This document shows, in pieces, positions 34,318 to 43,459 of a stretch of 64,000 nt of DNA. Within the stretch, counting starts at the first letter, position 1. Each line of letters opens with the position of its first letter. The DNA is from Acidobacteriota bacterium (GTDB taxonomy: Bacteria > Acidobacteriota > Terriglobia > Acidiferrales > UBA7541), in NCBI GenBank assembly GCA_003225315.1, contig QHZD01000034.1, positions 1-64,000 on the forward strand, in the 5' to 3' direction. The position numbers and the translations under genes are program-made. The notes under the pieces were generated by a model. The model did no database searches. It saw only the letters and a program-made list of their open reading frames with translations, and was not told the DNA's origin.

Positions 34318-35301
34318 CTATTTTGTGCCAGTGATGCGAATTTCGCCCGAGACGGTATGGATGTCCACGCGGCCGCCACCGCTGCCCATGTGGGCACGGA
34401 GGGAATGCTTTCCCTGTTCCTCCACCACGATTGGAATGTCGGAACGAATCTCCCCGGAGACCGCTTCTGCTGAAATATGGAGATTCGCCGATGCCGGGAC
34501 GGCGAGTTGCACAACGCCAGACGCCGTTTTCAGTTCCCAATAATTGTCGGCGCCCGGATTGCCCTGGACGAAAACGCGACCGGAGGCCGCGTGCGCCTTC
34601 ACGTCGTGCGCTGCGCCCTGAATGTCGACATCGCCGCTTGCGGTGCCCGCTTCGACACGCCCTCCAGGACTGGAAATGCGAAGGACGCCCGAGATGGCGC
34701 TCACGTCGACATCGCCGTGGACTTTCGAGACCGTCACACTTCCGGACGCGGACGATACGCGGAGATCATTGCCAACATCCGTTGCGGAGATGGAACCGCT
34801 GGCCGTGGCGAGCTGGGTGTAGCGCTCGACTTTTTCGACGCGGATGGAGCCCGAAGCGGCCTGAACTTTTACCGGACCGCGCACGCCGCGAATAGTCTGC
34901 GCACCGGAGGCGAGGGTGGCGCTTACTTCCGTGTCGCGCGGGACCTGAATCGAATACGCGATGCTGACATTGCGCATACGGGACATTTCCTTGCCGATGC
35001 GAATGGTGTCTCCCGTTTGTTCGATGGGAGGATTCGCGACAGTCTCGTCCAAACGCTTCTGTGGGTTGTCAAAGCCGAATCCCGATGCGCGCACATCGCC
35101 GCGCACGTGTACTTTTCCGTCGGAGCTGCCGGTGATGTCCACGTCGCCGGAGGCATTCGTGATTTCAAGGCGAATCGGACCGGTCACGTTATAGTTGCGA
35201 TCGAAAGTGCCGCTAACCGACGGCCCGGCATTGCAGCTGACCAGGACAACGATGGCCGCAAGGAACACGAGCAATGATCGAAGACCGCGATGACGCCCCA
35301 T
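34318..35301 (-). CDS. DUF4097-family lipoprotein
   Basis: Protein of 327 residues with a lipobox-like LVSC near residue 24 after a hydrophobic leader. The rest is a repetitive parallel beta-helix-like region with recurring ASG-x-[IV] turns (ITNASGDVDITGS, QAASGSIRVEK, TASGSISATDVG, SASGSVTVSK, TASGDVDI), the hallmark of DUF4097. It probably sits at the cell envelope; its job is unknown. GGAGG directly precedes the ATG. Confidence 0.85.
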   Translation of the reverse strand: MGRHRGLRSLLVFLAAIVVLVSCNAGPSVSGTFDRNYNVTGPIRLEITNASGDVDITGSSDGKVHVRGDVRASGFGFDNPQKRLDETVANPPIEQTGDTIRIGKEMSRMRNVSIAYSIQVPRDTEVSATLASGAQTIRGVRGPVKVQAASGSIRVEKVERYTQLATASGSISATDVGNDLRVSSASGSVTVSKVHGDVDVSAISGVLRISSPGGRVEAGTASGDVDIQGAAHDVKAHAASGRVFVQGNPGADNYWELKTASGVVQLAVPASANLHISAEAVSGEIRSDIPIVVEEQGKHSLRAHMGSGGGRVDIHTVSGEIRITGTK

Positions 35302-35369
35302 TCATCCTCCGTAACGGCGCAGAGAAATGCTCTGAGCCGTGGTAATTATAGGTACGCAAGAGCAGAGAA

Positions 35370-36257
35370 TTATGTTCCCCGTGCGGCCCTGGCAGCACGC
35401 TGGCGAACGGGAGAAAGAGTCTCGTTGAGAGAGCCCTGGCGATAGCCTTCGAGGTCCAGGGCAACGTAAGTGAATCCCGCGGCTTTCAGGCGGCTGGCGA
35501 TGGCGGCTGCCATTTCCGGCGCGAGGGCGCGAGGCATTTCTTCGGGAGAGATTTCCACGCGTGCCAGCTTGTCGTGGAGGCGCACGCGGAATTGGCGGAA
35601 TCCAAGATCGCGCAGGGTTGCTTCGCCGCGCTCGACGAGGCTGAGACGCTCCGGGGTCACTTCCGTGCCGTACGGCAAACGCGAAGCGAGACAAGCCGAA
35701 GCGGGGCGGTCCCACGTTGGCAAACCGGCGCGGCGCGAGAGAAAGCGAATTTCGGATTTTCTCAGGCCGGCGTCGAGAAGCGGCGCCAGGACCTGGTGCT
35801 CCATGGCGGCGCGATGACCGGGGCGAAAATCGAGAGTATCATCGGCGTTCACACCGTAAGCGACAGCGGCAAAACCGCGCGCCTTCGCCAAATCATCCAG
35901 CGCCGAGAACAATTCGTCCTTGCAGAAATAGCAGCGGTCGGCAGCGTTGGCGCGGTAAGCGGGATTATCCATTTCGTGCGTTTCGATAAACTCGTGGGGC
36001 AAGCCCAGCTTGCTGACAAATTCTTCTACTATGGCGCGATCGTGAGCGGAGTAACTCGGCGAGAGAGCGGTGACAGAAAGAGCGCGACCCGCGAGCGCTT
36101 CCTGGGCAGCCCAGGCCAAATAAGCCGAATCCGCGCCACCCGAGAGCGCGACAATGATGGAAGGAATTTTAGCGAGGCGAGCGAGCAGAAGATTTTCTCT
36201 TTCTTCCGCGGGCATAGCGTCGCTCTCTGCTTTTCGAATATGAACGAGCTCTTTCAT
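35370..36257 (-). CDS. larE: LarE, ATP-dependent sacrificial sulfur transferase
   Basis: PP-loop enzyme of 295 residues that adenylates and thiolates the nicotinate-derived precursor of the nickel-pincer cofactor. Motifs: PP-loop IIVALSGGADSAYLAWAA, DRCYFCKDELF, VAYGVNADD and PASACLASRLPYGTEVT. The last holds the Cys used for sulfur transfer. Together with the CxxC of RCYFCK this gives the three cysteines of the [4Fe-4S]-type LarE enzymes known from Thermotoga and Methanococcus, rather than the single-Cys Lactobacillus type. ATG 36257 was chosen because the longer frame overlaps the upstream gene and is non-homologous. It lies 58 bp after the POTRA protein. Confidence 0.92.
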   Translation of the reverse strand: MKELVHIRKAESDAMPAEERENLLLARLAKIPSIIVALSGGADSAYLAWAAQEALAGRALSVTALSPSYSAHDRAIVEEFVSKLGLPHEFIETHEMDNPAYRANAADRCYFCKDELFSALDDLAKARGFAAVAYGVNADDTLDFRPGHRAAMEHQVLAPLLDAGLRKSEIRFLSRRAGLPTWDRPASACLASRLPYGTEVTPERLSLVERGEATLRDLGFRQFRVRLHDKLARVEISPEEMPRALAPEMAAAIASRLKAAGFTYVALDLEGYRQGSLNETLSPVRQRAARAARGT

Positions 36258-36315
36258 CTCAGCCAGAGTATATCGCAGAGTGCCGCTGGCATTGCAGATT
36301 GCGCCACGGCAGAAG

Positions 36316-37629
36316 TCACTTGAAATCCAGAAGCACGTCCACGGTGCCTTTGGCTGCATCCGTTTGCAGCCAATGGCCGACGTTATCATAGTGCACCGGC
36401 AATTCCCCGAAGACCAGTTCCTGGTGAGATTGCAGCTTGGTGAGTAGTTCTTCAAACTTCGCTTTGTCGAAGAGTTCACCGGCGGTGATCGGCCAGGCGG
36501 CGTGGAGCTTCCGCTCAGCGGCGGGAGAAATTCCGGTGAGAATCATTTTGCCGAAGCGGTATTGCGGCCCTTCTTGAATGCTCACGGAATAGGAAACGGT
36601 GTGCGTCTGATCGTTGTACGCCGGAACTTGATCAAGCTTGGCCTCGAGGTAGCCGCGATGGGCATATTCTTCGCGAGCGCGATCCCAGCCGCCTTCGATC
36701 CGCATACCATCCGCGATATCCCCTGGCTTGAGTCCGAGGAGACCGCTCAGCGTGAACTCCGACACAAGAGTGTTCCCAGACCAATGGACTTCCTTCCAGC
36801 GATAGACATCGCCGGGCGCCACGGGAACATAAATCGGAATCTGCGATGGCAGTTTCTGATTGGGATCGCCGGTTAGCTGCACTTCCGGAGGCCCGAGCTT
36901 CACGCGCAAGTACCCCTGCTGCAAGTAAATGGGCCTTATCGCTTCTGAAAGGAAAAGATCGATGGTCAATCGCGAATAAGGCTTTCCAATTACTTCGGAT
37001 AGATGCTGCTGGACGGCTTTGGAGTTCAGAAGGGCCGGATCGCTGAATTCCAGCTTTGCGATTTGGAGTGCGCCGCCTTCGACATGAAATTCCTGGACGT
37101 TGCCTTCACCGCTCGGGTTGGCGATAACGGTGTGTTCAAGCGACCCTTGCACTCCGCGCGAGGTGAGCAATTCCTTCACGGCCTCAACGGCCTGGTCCAC
37201 GGCGGCGCCGGCTTCCGGAAGCGTTCCATCGAAGAACGGAAGCTTGCCACGAATGGCATCGCCGAGGGCCGAATCCGCAAGCCACGGAATATTGTCGAAG
37301 TAGACGGGGATTCGAGGCGATTCCTCCACGTGATAAGTCACCAGAACACTGGCGAGCTTCGTCTGAAAGTTGTAACTCACTTTAGCGAAGAGCCCGCTTT
37401 GGACGAGTTTGTCGGCAGCGGTCTGCAAATCATCACGGCCGATCTGAGAACCAGGAACTAGGCCGGTTATGGCGATGATTTGAGTTTCGGTAAGGTGTTT
37501 TTCGCCGTCGACGTGGACTTCGCGCAACGGAGCACTGACAGGATCCGGAGACTGCGCCCATGCAGGGAATTCGACCGGCAGCAGAAGTAGAGAGAGAGCG
37601 CAGAGACATGCGCGAAAATAGCGAACCAT
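36316..37629 (-). CDS. POTRA-domain protein (BamA/TamA-related) without a barrel
   Basis: Exported protein of 437 residues: signal peptide ending PAWAQ, then successive POTRA-like units, for example LREVHVDGEKHLTETQIIAI, LQIAKLEFSDPALL, WKEVHWSGNTLVSEFTL and YRFGKMILTGISPAAERKL. The protein stops after the last unit (VDVLLDFK) with no C-terminal beta-barrel or terminal aromatic signature, unlike BamA (about 800 residues) or TamA. It may be a soluble or accessory chaperone for outer-membrane assembly. The stop is clean and the adjacent larE has its own frame, so there is no sign of a frameshifted barrel. Confidence 0.85.
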   Translation of the reverse strand: MVRYFRACLCALSLLLLPVEFPAWAQSPDPVSAPLREVHVDGEKHLTETQIIAITGLVPGSQIGRDDLQTAADKLVQSGLFAKVSYNFQTKLASVLVTYHVEESPRIPVYFDNIPWLADSALGDAIRGKLPFFDGTLPEAGAAVDQAVEAVKELLTSRGVQGSLEHTVIANPSGEGNVQEFHVEGGALQIAKLEFSDPALLNSKAVQQHLSEVIGKPYSRLTIDLFLSEAIRPIYLQQGYLRVKLGPPEVQLTGDPNQKLPSQIPIYVPVAPGDVYRWKEVHWSGNTLVSEFTLSGLLGLKPGDIADGMRIEGGWDRAREEYAHRGYLEAKLDQVPAYNDQTHTVSYSVSIQEGPQYRFGKMILTGISPAAERKLHAAWPITAGELFDKAKFEELLTKLQSHQELVFGELPVHYDNVGHWLQTDAAKGTVDVLLDFK

Positions 37630-37658
37630 AGTTTCTATATTAACGGAAACGGGGTGGG

Positions 37659-39524
37659 CTACTCCACGGTGACGGACTTAGCCAGATTGCGCGGCTGGTC
37701 GACATCGCAACCGCGGCGCACGGCGATGTGATAGGCCAGCAGTTGCAGAGGAATGATTTCCAGCAGCGGGACCAGCAACTCCGGCGCGGGCGGAAGCTCG
37801 ATAATGTGATCGGAGGCTTCGCGGGCAAGATGATCTCCCGTGGTGACGATGGAAATGACGATGCCGTCGCGGGCCTTGACTTCCTTGATGTTCGAAACAC
37901 TTTTTTCGTAGCGGGTCATGGCTTCGGGGTCGGAATCGTCGCGTGTCGCCAAAACAACGACCGGCAGGTTTTCGTCAATCAATGCGTTCGGACCGTGCTT
38001 CATTTCGCCCGCCGGATAACCTTCCGCATGAATGTAGGAAATTTCCTTGAGCTTCAGCGCCCCTTCAAGCGCGATAGGATAGTGGATGCCCCTGCCCAGA
38101 TAGAGAAAATCGGTGTAGCGAAAGAACTGCCGCGCCAGATTTTCGTAGAAACCCGATTCATCCGCTTGGAGAACGGTTTCGATCTTGTGAGGGATGCGGG
38201 TGAATTCCTGCATCAAGGTTCTGGCGGCTTCTTCGCTGAGCTTGCCGCGAACCTGGCCGAGATAGGAAGCGAGCAGAAGCAGAGCAGTTAATTGTGACGT
38301 GAAAGCCTTGGTGGAGGCCACGCCTATTTCCGGCCCAGCGTGCGTGGGAATTGTGCCGTTTGCTTCGCGCGTGATCATCGAGCCGATCACATTGCAGATG
38401 GCCAGCGAGGGCGAACCTTTCTGTTTTGCTTCGCGCTGCGCGGCAAGGGTGTCCGCCGTTTCGCCGGACTGGCTGATGCAGACGGTCAACGTTTTCGCGT
38501 CCACAATGGGATCGCGATAACGGAATTCGCTCCCGTAATCGACTTCGACTTGAAGACGCGCAAGGCGCTCAATCATGAATTTTGCGGCCAGCCCGGCGTG
38601 CCAGCTCGTGCCGCAGGCGACGATGCGCACGTGTTGAAATTCACGGAATTGCTTTTCCGTAATGGCCATCTCATCCAGAAAGACTTTTCCAGTGTCCTGT
38701 GAGATGCGGCCGAGCAGGGTATCGCGAACGGCGCGCGGCTGCTCAAAAATCTCCTTCTGCATGAAGTGCTTGTAGCCGCCCTTTTCCGCCATGATGGGGT
38801 CCCAGGCGACGTGCTGCGCGGGGCGCTCGACGGGACAGCCGTCGTGATCCATTACCCGCACACCTTTCGCGGTGAGAACGGCAATGTCGCCATCCGCCAG
38901 GAAAAACATTTCGCGCGTGTGCTGGAGCAGTGCGGGGATGTCGCTAGCGACAAAATATTCTCCTTCTCCGAGACCAATCACGGACGGCGGGCCAAGGCGC
39001 GCCGCAACAATCTTCTGAGGATCATTTGCAGAGAGAAAGACCAGCGCGTAGATGCCGCGCAATTCCTTTAGGGAGCGGCGAACCGCTTCTTCAAGCGGAA
39101 CGCCGCCTTGCGAATTCTTTTCCACCAGGTGCGCCACAATCTCGGTGTCGGTTTCCGTGGCGAACTTGTGGCCTTCTTTTTGCAGCTTTTTCTTCAGTTC
39201 GAGGTAATTCTCGATAATTCCATTGTGGACGACGACGATTTGGCCGGTGCAATCGCGATGCGGATGGGCGTTCTCTTCTGTGGGGCGGCCGTGCGTGGCC
39301 CAGCGTGTATGGCCGATTCCGTAGGTGCCTTCGAGCGGAGACTTGGTGATGGCCTCTTCGAGATTACGAAGTTTTCCCGGAGCGCGGCGGATTTCCAGCT
39401 TCCCGGACTGCGGCACAACGGCGATGCCGGCAGAATCATAGCCGCGGTACTCGAGCTTGCGCAGGCCTTCGATGATGACAGGCACGACTTTCTTGGGCCC
39501 GATATAGCCGACTATTCCGCACAT
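37659..39524 (-). CDS. glmS: Glutamine-fructose-6-phosphate aminotransferase (isomerizing)
   Basis: Makes glucosamine-6-phosphate from fructose-6-phosphate and glutamine, the first step to UDP-GlcNAc for peptidoglycan and LPS. About 621 residues. Chosen start ATG 39524 puts the catalytic Cys at position 2 ([11 protein letters not shown]), as the Ntn-type glutaminase needs; AAGGAGA precedes it. The glutaminase domain has [11 protein letters not shown]; two SIS sugar-isomerase domains follow, with [16 protein letters not shown] and [17 protein letters not shown]; the C-terminus ends LAKSVTVE as in the family. No ribozyme-type leader is recognisable upstream. Confidence 0.97.
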   Translation of the reverse strand: MCGIVGYIGPKKVVPVIIEGLRKLEYRGYDSAGIAVVPQSGKLEIRRAPGKLRNLEEAITKSPLEGTYGIGHTRWATHGRPTEENAHPHRDCTGQIVVVHNGIIENYLELKKKLQKEGHKFATETDTEIVAHLVEKNSQGGVPLEEAVRRSLKELRGIYALVFLSANDPQKIVAARLGPPSVIGLGEGEYFVASDIPALLQHTREMFFLADGDIAVLTAKGVRVMDHDGCPVERPAQHVAWDPIMAEKGGYKHFMQKEIFEQPRAVRDTLLGRISQDTGKVFLDEMAITEKQFREFQHVRIVACGTSWHAGLAAKFMIERLARLQVEVDYGSEFRYRDPIVDAKTLTVCISQSGETADTLAAQREAKQKGSPSLAICNVIGSMITREANGTIPTHAGPEIGVASTKAFTSQLTALLLLASYLGQVRGKLSEEAARTLMQEFTRIPHKIETVLQADESGFYENLARQFFRYTDFLYLGRGIHYPIALEGALKLKEISYIHAEGYPAGEMKHGPNALIDENLPVVVLATRDDSDPEAMTRYEKSVSNIKEVKARDGIVISIVTTGDHLAREASDHIIELPPAPELLVPLLEIIPLQLLAYHIAVRRGCDVDQPRNLAKSVTVE

Positions 39525-39607
39525 ACGCGGCGTCTCCTTAGAAAGCTTCCAGCAGCGTAGCAAAGCTCATTGGACTTGAGATTGCCGCCGGCAGGGCAGG
39601 CGGCAGC

Positions 39608-39850
39608 TCATTCCACGATCTCAAAACGGTATTCTTCGATGACCGTGTTGGTGAGCACTTCTTTCGAAATGTGCTCCAGCTGTTTCTGAGCCTCGTCGCG
39701 GCTCCAGCCATCGAGATTCAGAACGAAAAACTTTCCCTGGCGGACATCGCGCACGGCGGAGTAGCCGAGTCCCGCGAGGGCGTGCTGAATCGTTTGCCCC
39801 TGGGGATCGAGCACCGTGCGCTTTGGCATAACCCAGACGTGTGCTTTCAT
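39608..39850 (-). CDS. purS: Phosphoribosylformylglycinamidine synthase subunit PurS
   Basis: Small 80-residue subunit of the three-part FGAM synthase (PurL-PurQ-PurS) of purine synthesis. The whole protein fits the family: AHVWVMPKRTVLDPQGQTIQHALAG..., LGYSAVRDVRQGKFFVL and the C-terminal NTVIEEYRFEI. purQ and purL are not in this window, so purS is detached from them here. Confidence 0.92.
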   Translation of the reverse strand: MKAHVWVMPKRTVLDPQGQTIQHALAGLGYSAVRDVRQGKFFVLNLDGWSRDEAQKQLEHISKEVLTNTVIEEYRFEIVE

Positions 39851-39880
39851 GGCGTCAGTATAACATTGCCGCAGACCGCT

Positions 39881-40879
39881 TCATGCTCCGCGCCCTTCGC
39901 CGGCCGGTGAAAAGGCGTATTCGAAGCCCATCTCGGCGATGCGAGCCAGCTCTTCTTCCTGTAGCCCCATGCGCGCGGCGTTGGCGTACTCTTCGTTGAG
40001 CGTGGTGTGAAACATGGCTGGATCATCCGTGGAGAGCACCACCGGTATCCCGTCGCGCAGGAATTTGGGAAGTGGATGATCCTCGATTGTGGCTTTCTCG
40101 CGTTGGAGTTGACGGGCTAGCACACCGGTTTTCATATTGCTCGCGGGGCAAATCTCAAGCGGGATCTTTCGTTCCGCTAGCAAATCCATCAGTTCAGGAT
40201 CGTTGATTGCGGCAATCCCGTGGCCGATGCGCTCCGCACCGAGCAATTCGATGGCTTCGCGAATTTTTTCCGGGCCGCCGACTTCGCCTGCATGCATTAG
40301 CCGGTGCAGGCCCAGTTGCGCAGCGCGGTCGTAAACGCGACGAAATTCCTTGGTGGGAACGCTGAGCTCGTCGCCGCCGATCCCGAAAGCCACGATCGCT
40401 GCCGAATTGCAGCGCTTTGCGGATTCAACCACCTCCATGGCGGCGTCCGCACCGAATTGGCGCGCGGCATCAAACACCCATCGAAACCGGAGCCCACGTT
40501 TCTCGAACGGCTCGGTGGCGCGAAGGAGGGCTTCGAAATTTGCTTCCGGCTGCTGTTTTCTGAGGAGCATGACGCCGATGGAAACAGTGACTTCCGTATA
40601 GACCACGCGTTGCGTAAGCAAATGTTCAGCAAGATCGGTGGCGATGAGCGCGTAGTCCTGAGGCTCGCGCAAGAACGAAGTGACCCATTTGAAAGCTTCG
40701 ATGAATTCGGGAAAATCGCGATAGGCGTAACGTCGCCTTACTTCCTCCTCGATTGTGACGGTGGCGTGATGAGCCGTCAGCGCGCAGACCGTTGCGGGCT
40801 GGATGGAGCCTTCAAGATGGAGGTGCAGCTCGGCTTTTGGGAGGGAAGCAATCCGGTCGGAGAGCAAGGGAGGCGTCAT
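39881..40879 (-). CDS. add: Adenosine deaminase-family hydrolase
   Basis: TIM-barrel zinc deaminase of about 332 residues. Motifs: LPKAELHLHLEGS near the N-terminus (HxH zinc site), HAGEVGGPEKIREAIE, AERIGHGIAAINDPELM and VVLSTDDPAMFHTTL. It converts adenosine to inosine, or possibly an adenine-type or aminodeoxyfutalosine substrate, since these subgroups share the motifs. ATG 40879 was chosen because it places the family N-terminus 16 residues in and avoids overlap with the upstream gene. Confidence 0.9.
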   Translation of the reverse strand: MTPPLLSDRIASLPKAELHLHLEGSIQPATVCALTAHHATVTIEEEVRRRYAYRDFPEFIEAFKWVTSFLREPQDYALIATDLAEHLLTQRVVYTEVTVSIGVMLLRKQQPEANFEALLRATEPFEKRGLRFRWVFDAARQFGADAAMEVVESAKRCNSAAIVAFGIGGDELSVPTKEFRRVYDRAAQLGLHRLMHAGEVGGPEKIREAIELLGAERIGHGIAAINDPELMDLLAERKIPLEICPASNMKTGVLARQLQREKATIEDHPLPKFLRDGIPVVLSTDDPAMFHTTLNEEYANAARMGLQEEELARIAEMGFEYAFSPAGEGRGA

Positions 40880-40889
40880 CCGCGAAAGA

Positions 40890-41756
40890 TCAGTGCGGCA
40901 ATTGCGGGCTGCCGGCGTTTTTCCATGCCGTGTACCAGAAAGAGCCGACATCCGTGGCCGCATCGGAAAGCTGGCGAATCAAGATTGCCGCGGCCTGGTT
41001 GTAAAAGCGGTCGTAGTATTCGTCGTTGAAGGAGCTCTCGCCTCGACGTGCGTTGCGGTCGGCCAGAAGGATGGTCTCGAGCCAGCTATGCGAGCTGAGG
41101 CAAGCTTCGAACGCGCGATCGGTGGGATCGCTGACAAAGACGGCATCGTTCGGGCGCATGGGAAAAAAAGAAGAATAACGGTCAATCAGCGCGGTCCCGA
41201 AACGCTCGTTGATTCCCGGCTGGGCACTCAGACGTCCGTCGAAGTTATCGGTCGTGTTGAATGGATCGTGCGCTTCGGCCACGTAATTCGCGAGGATGGC
41301 GGCGTCCAGTCTCGCTTCGTCCCATTTTCCGGCCTTCATCGCTTCGGTCAATTTTTCGCTGTACACGCCAATCTGCCAGGGAAGAAGGCCATTGGCATCC
41401 AGTCTCGGTTTACCGAATTTGGTTACTGCGGCTCTATAGCTGCGCGGCAGGGCTTCGAATGGGAATCGCCCGTACTTGTCGAGAAGAATGAAATGATTGC
41501 GGCGCTCCGTGGGAGACTTGGCGATGGCATCGAGCGGATCGGTAACGTGTTGCGCCAGCACCGCGCGGCTGGATTCGAAGAACCCGCGAAACTCCGGCGG
41601 AAGAGCTTCGAGCGTGTCTATGGCTTTATTGACGACCAGCCTCTGACCGTTCCTTCCCCAGGCGAAGGAATGATCGGGGAACAGGAGGCAGAGCACAGTA
41701 GAGAAAACGATGGCTCCGGTCCGTCGCCCCGCCTGTGTTATGAACCTTCTCCCCAT
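40890..41756 (-). CDS. S1/P1 nuclease- or zinc phospholipase C-like protein, altered site
   Basis: Exported protein of about 288 residues with a signal peptide ending SFA just before AWGRNGQRLV. In S1/P1 nucleases and zinc phospholipases the mature N-terminal Trp and a nearby His (WGxxGH) bind zinc; here the His position is Gln. Later ligand-like segments are kept: NHFILLDKYG and NYVAEAHDPFNTTDNFDG. So one zinc site may be changed. ATG 41756 is used; a GTG one codon earlier exists. It ends 11 bp before the adenosine deaminase start. Confidence 0.75.
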   Translation of the reverse strand: MGRRFITQAGRRTGAIVFSTVLCLLFPDHSFAWGRNGQRLVVNKAIDTLEALPPEFRGFFESSRAVLAQHVTDPLDAIAKSPTERRNHFILLDKYGRFPFEALPRSYRAAVTKFGKPRLDANGLLPWQIGVYSEKLTEAMKAGKWDEARLDAAILANYVAEAHDPFNTTDNFDGRLSAQPGINERFGTALIDRYSSFFPMRPNDAVFVSDPTDRAFEACLSSHSWLETILLADRNARRGESSFNDEYYDRFYNQAAAILIRQLSDAATDVGSFWYTAWKNAGSPQLPH

Positions 41757-41768
41757 CACGAGATTCCT

Positions 41769-43304
41769 CTATGCCTGGTTGGCGGCGCGCAAAGTGCTGC
41801 GCTTGCGCCCGTAGTTGTAATAAATCACGAGACCAATGGCCATCCACACGAAAAAGCGGATCCAATTCATGATGGGGAGGCCGGCCATCAGAAGGAGGCA
41901 AGTAAGAATCGTCAGAACCGGAGCAATAGGCCCTCCGGGCGCGCGAAAGGCTCGATGGCGATCGGGTTCGCGGTAGCGGAGAATCAGCACGCCTCCGGCC
42001 ACCAGAGCGAAAGCAAACAACGTTCCAATGTTCGAGAGATCGGCGAAGGTTCCGATGTCAAGGAGACCCGCGGGAATGCCTACGACGAAGCCGGCCATCC
42101 AGGTGGAGAAATCCGGCGTTTGAAAGCGCGGATGGACGCGGCCAAAAATCCGGGGGAAAAGACCGTCGCGAGACATAGCGAACCAAACACGCGCCTGGCC
42201 GATCTGGAAGACCAGCAGGGAAGAGATCATCCCCATGAGCGCGCCAATCAGAACCACCAGCCGCACGCTGGAGATGTGCAGCCTCTTGAGTGTGTTGACG
42301 ACCGGTGCAGCATCATCGACAAGCGTGTCCCAGCGGACAAGTCCGGTGAGCACGACGACGACTGAGATATACAGCAGGGTACAGACAACAAGAGTCGCGA
42401 TGATGCCGATGGGCAAATCACGCTGCGGACGTTTGCATTCCTCGGCAGCGGTCGAAACAGAATCGAAACCGATGTAGGTGAAAAAGACGATTGAACCACC
42501 CGTGAGAATGCCCGGCCAGCCGTTGGGAGCGAAGGGGAGCCAATTGGAGGGGTGAATGAAGCGCGAGGCGAAGGAAATGAACACCAGGATGGCGATGATT
42601 TTCAACAGCACCATCACGTTATTGGTCTCCGCCGACTCGCGGATTCCACGAACCAGAATGACCGTCAGAAGCATCACGATGATGAACGCGGGCCAGTTGA
42701 AGCCGAAATGCCAACCGGGACCGTAAAGCATGTTGCCTTCAAGGTCGGAAAGTCCGCTGGGGAGATAGGCAGGAGAAATCCAGCGAGGATTCGGATGGAC
42801 GCCGAACCAGTCCAACAGGTTGACCAGGTGCTGCGAAAACCCGACACTTACGGCCATATTGCTGACGGCGTATTCCAGGATCAAGTCCCAACCGATGATC
42901 CAAGCGACGAGTTCTCCCATTGTGGCGTAGGTATAGGTGTACGCGCTGCCCGCAATCGGAATCATCGCGGCGAGTTCGGCATAGCACACCGACGCGAATC
43001 CACAAGCAATGGCGACGAGAATAAAGGAGAGGGCAATCGCGGGGCCGGCGCCGGGGCGTCCAAACGAAGCCGAATGATGAATCAGATATTCGAGGAGCGG
43101 TGCGTTCAGGATGGAAGAGGCTTGAAATTTTTGTCCGGCGATCGCCGTGCCGATGATGGTAAAGATGCCCGAACCGATGACCGCGCCGATGCCGAGCGAC
43201 GTCAGGCTCAGCCACCCAAGGGATTTTTTTAATCGGACTTCCGCATTTTCCGAATCCGAGATCAGTTGATCGATACCCTTGCAGCGGAAGAGATGTAACG
43301 CCAC
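41769..43304 (-). CDS. APC-family amino acid permease
   Basis: Inner-membrane transporter of 511 residues with about 12-14 hydrophobic helices. N-terminal RLKKSLGWLSLTSLGIGAVIGSGIF carries the glycine-rich first helix of the amino acid-polyamine-organocation family; also CYAELAAMIPIAGSAYTYTYATMGELVAW and FFTYIGFDSVSTAAEECKRPQRDLP. It probably brings in amino acids with protons; the substrate is unknown. GTG start. It ends 12 bp before the S1/P1-like gene. Confidence 0.92.
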   Translation of the reverse strand: MALHLFRCKGIDQLISDSENAEVRLKKSLGWLSLTSLGIGAVIGSGIFTIIGTAIAGQKFQASSILNAPLLEYLIHHSASFGRPGAGPAIALSFILVAIACGFASVCYAELAAMIPIAGSAYTYTYATMGELVAWIIGWDLILEYAVSNMAVSVGFSQHLVNLLDWFGVHPNPRWISPAYLPSGLSDLEGNMLYGPGWHFGFNWPAFIIVMLLTVILVRGIRESAETNNVMVLLKIIAILVFISFASRFIHPSNWLPFAPNGWPGILTGGSIVFFTYIGFDSVSTAAEECKRPQRDLPIGIIATLVVCTLLYISVVVVLTGLVRWDTLVDDAAPVVNTLKRLHISSVRLVVLIGALMGMISSLLVFQIGQARVWFAMSRDGLFPRIFGRVHPRFQTPDFSTWMAGFVVGIPAGLLDIGTFADLSNIGTLFAFALVAGGVLILRYREPDRHRAFRAPGGPIAPVLTILTCLLLMAGLPIMNWIRFFVWMAIGLVIYYNYGRKRSTLRAANQA

Positions 43305-43459
43305 TCATGCGCTCCGATCGCATCCGGGCAAACCGGAAGCCTGAAATGATCCAGCACGCTTTTGAGGAATGAACGCGCCTCAATGTACCCCGAGAAGCCC
43401 CCTCACGCAACCGCTCGGCGAAGCCGGCCGACGCGGTCGCGTTCTAAGCGGTATCCCCT

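Noticed and set aside
39525-39607. glmS ribozyme next to glmS
   Set aside because: The spacer on the upstream side is only about 80 bases to purS and shows no ribozyme core; such ribozymes are typical of Firmicutes.
40803-42365. 520-codon open frame on the plus strand opposite the S1/P1-like gene and permease
   Set aside because: Low-complexity charged translation, spans two well-supported genes on the other strand, no ribosome site.
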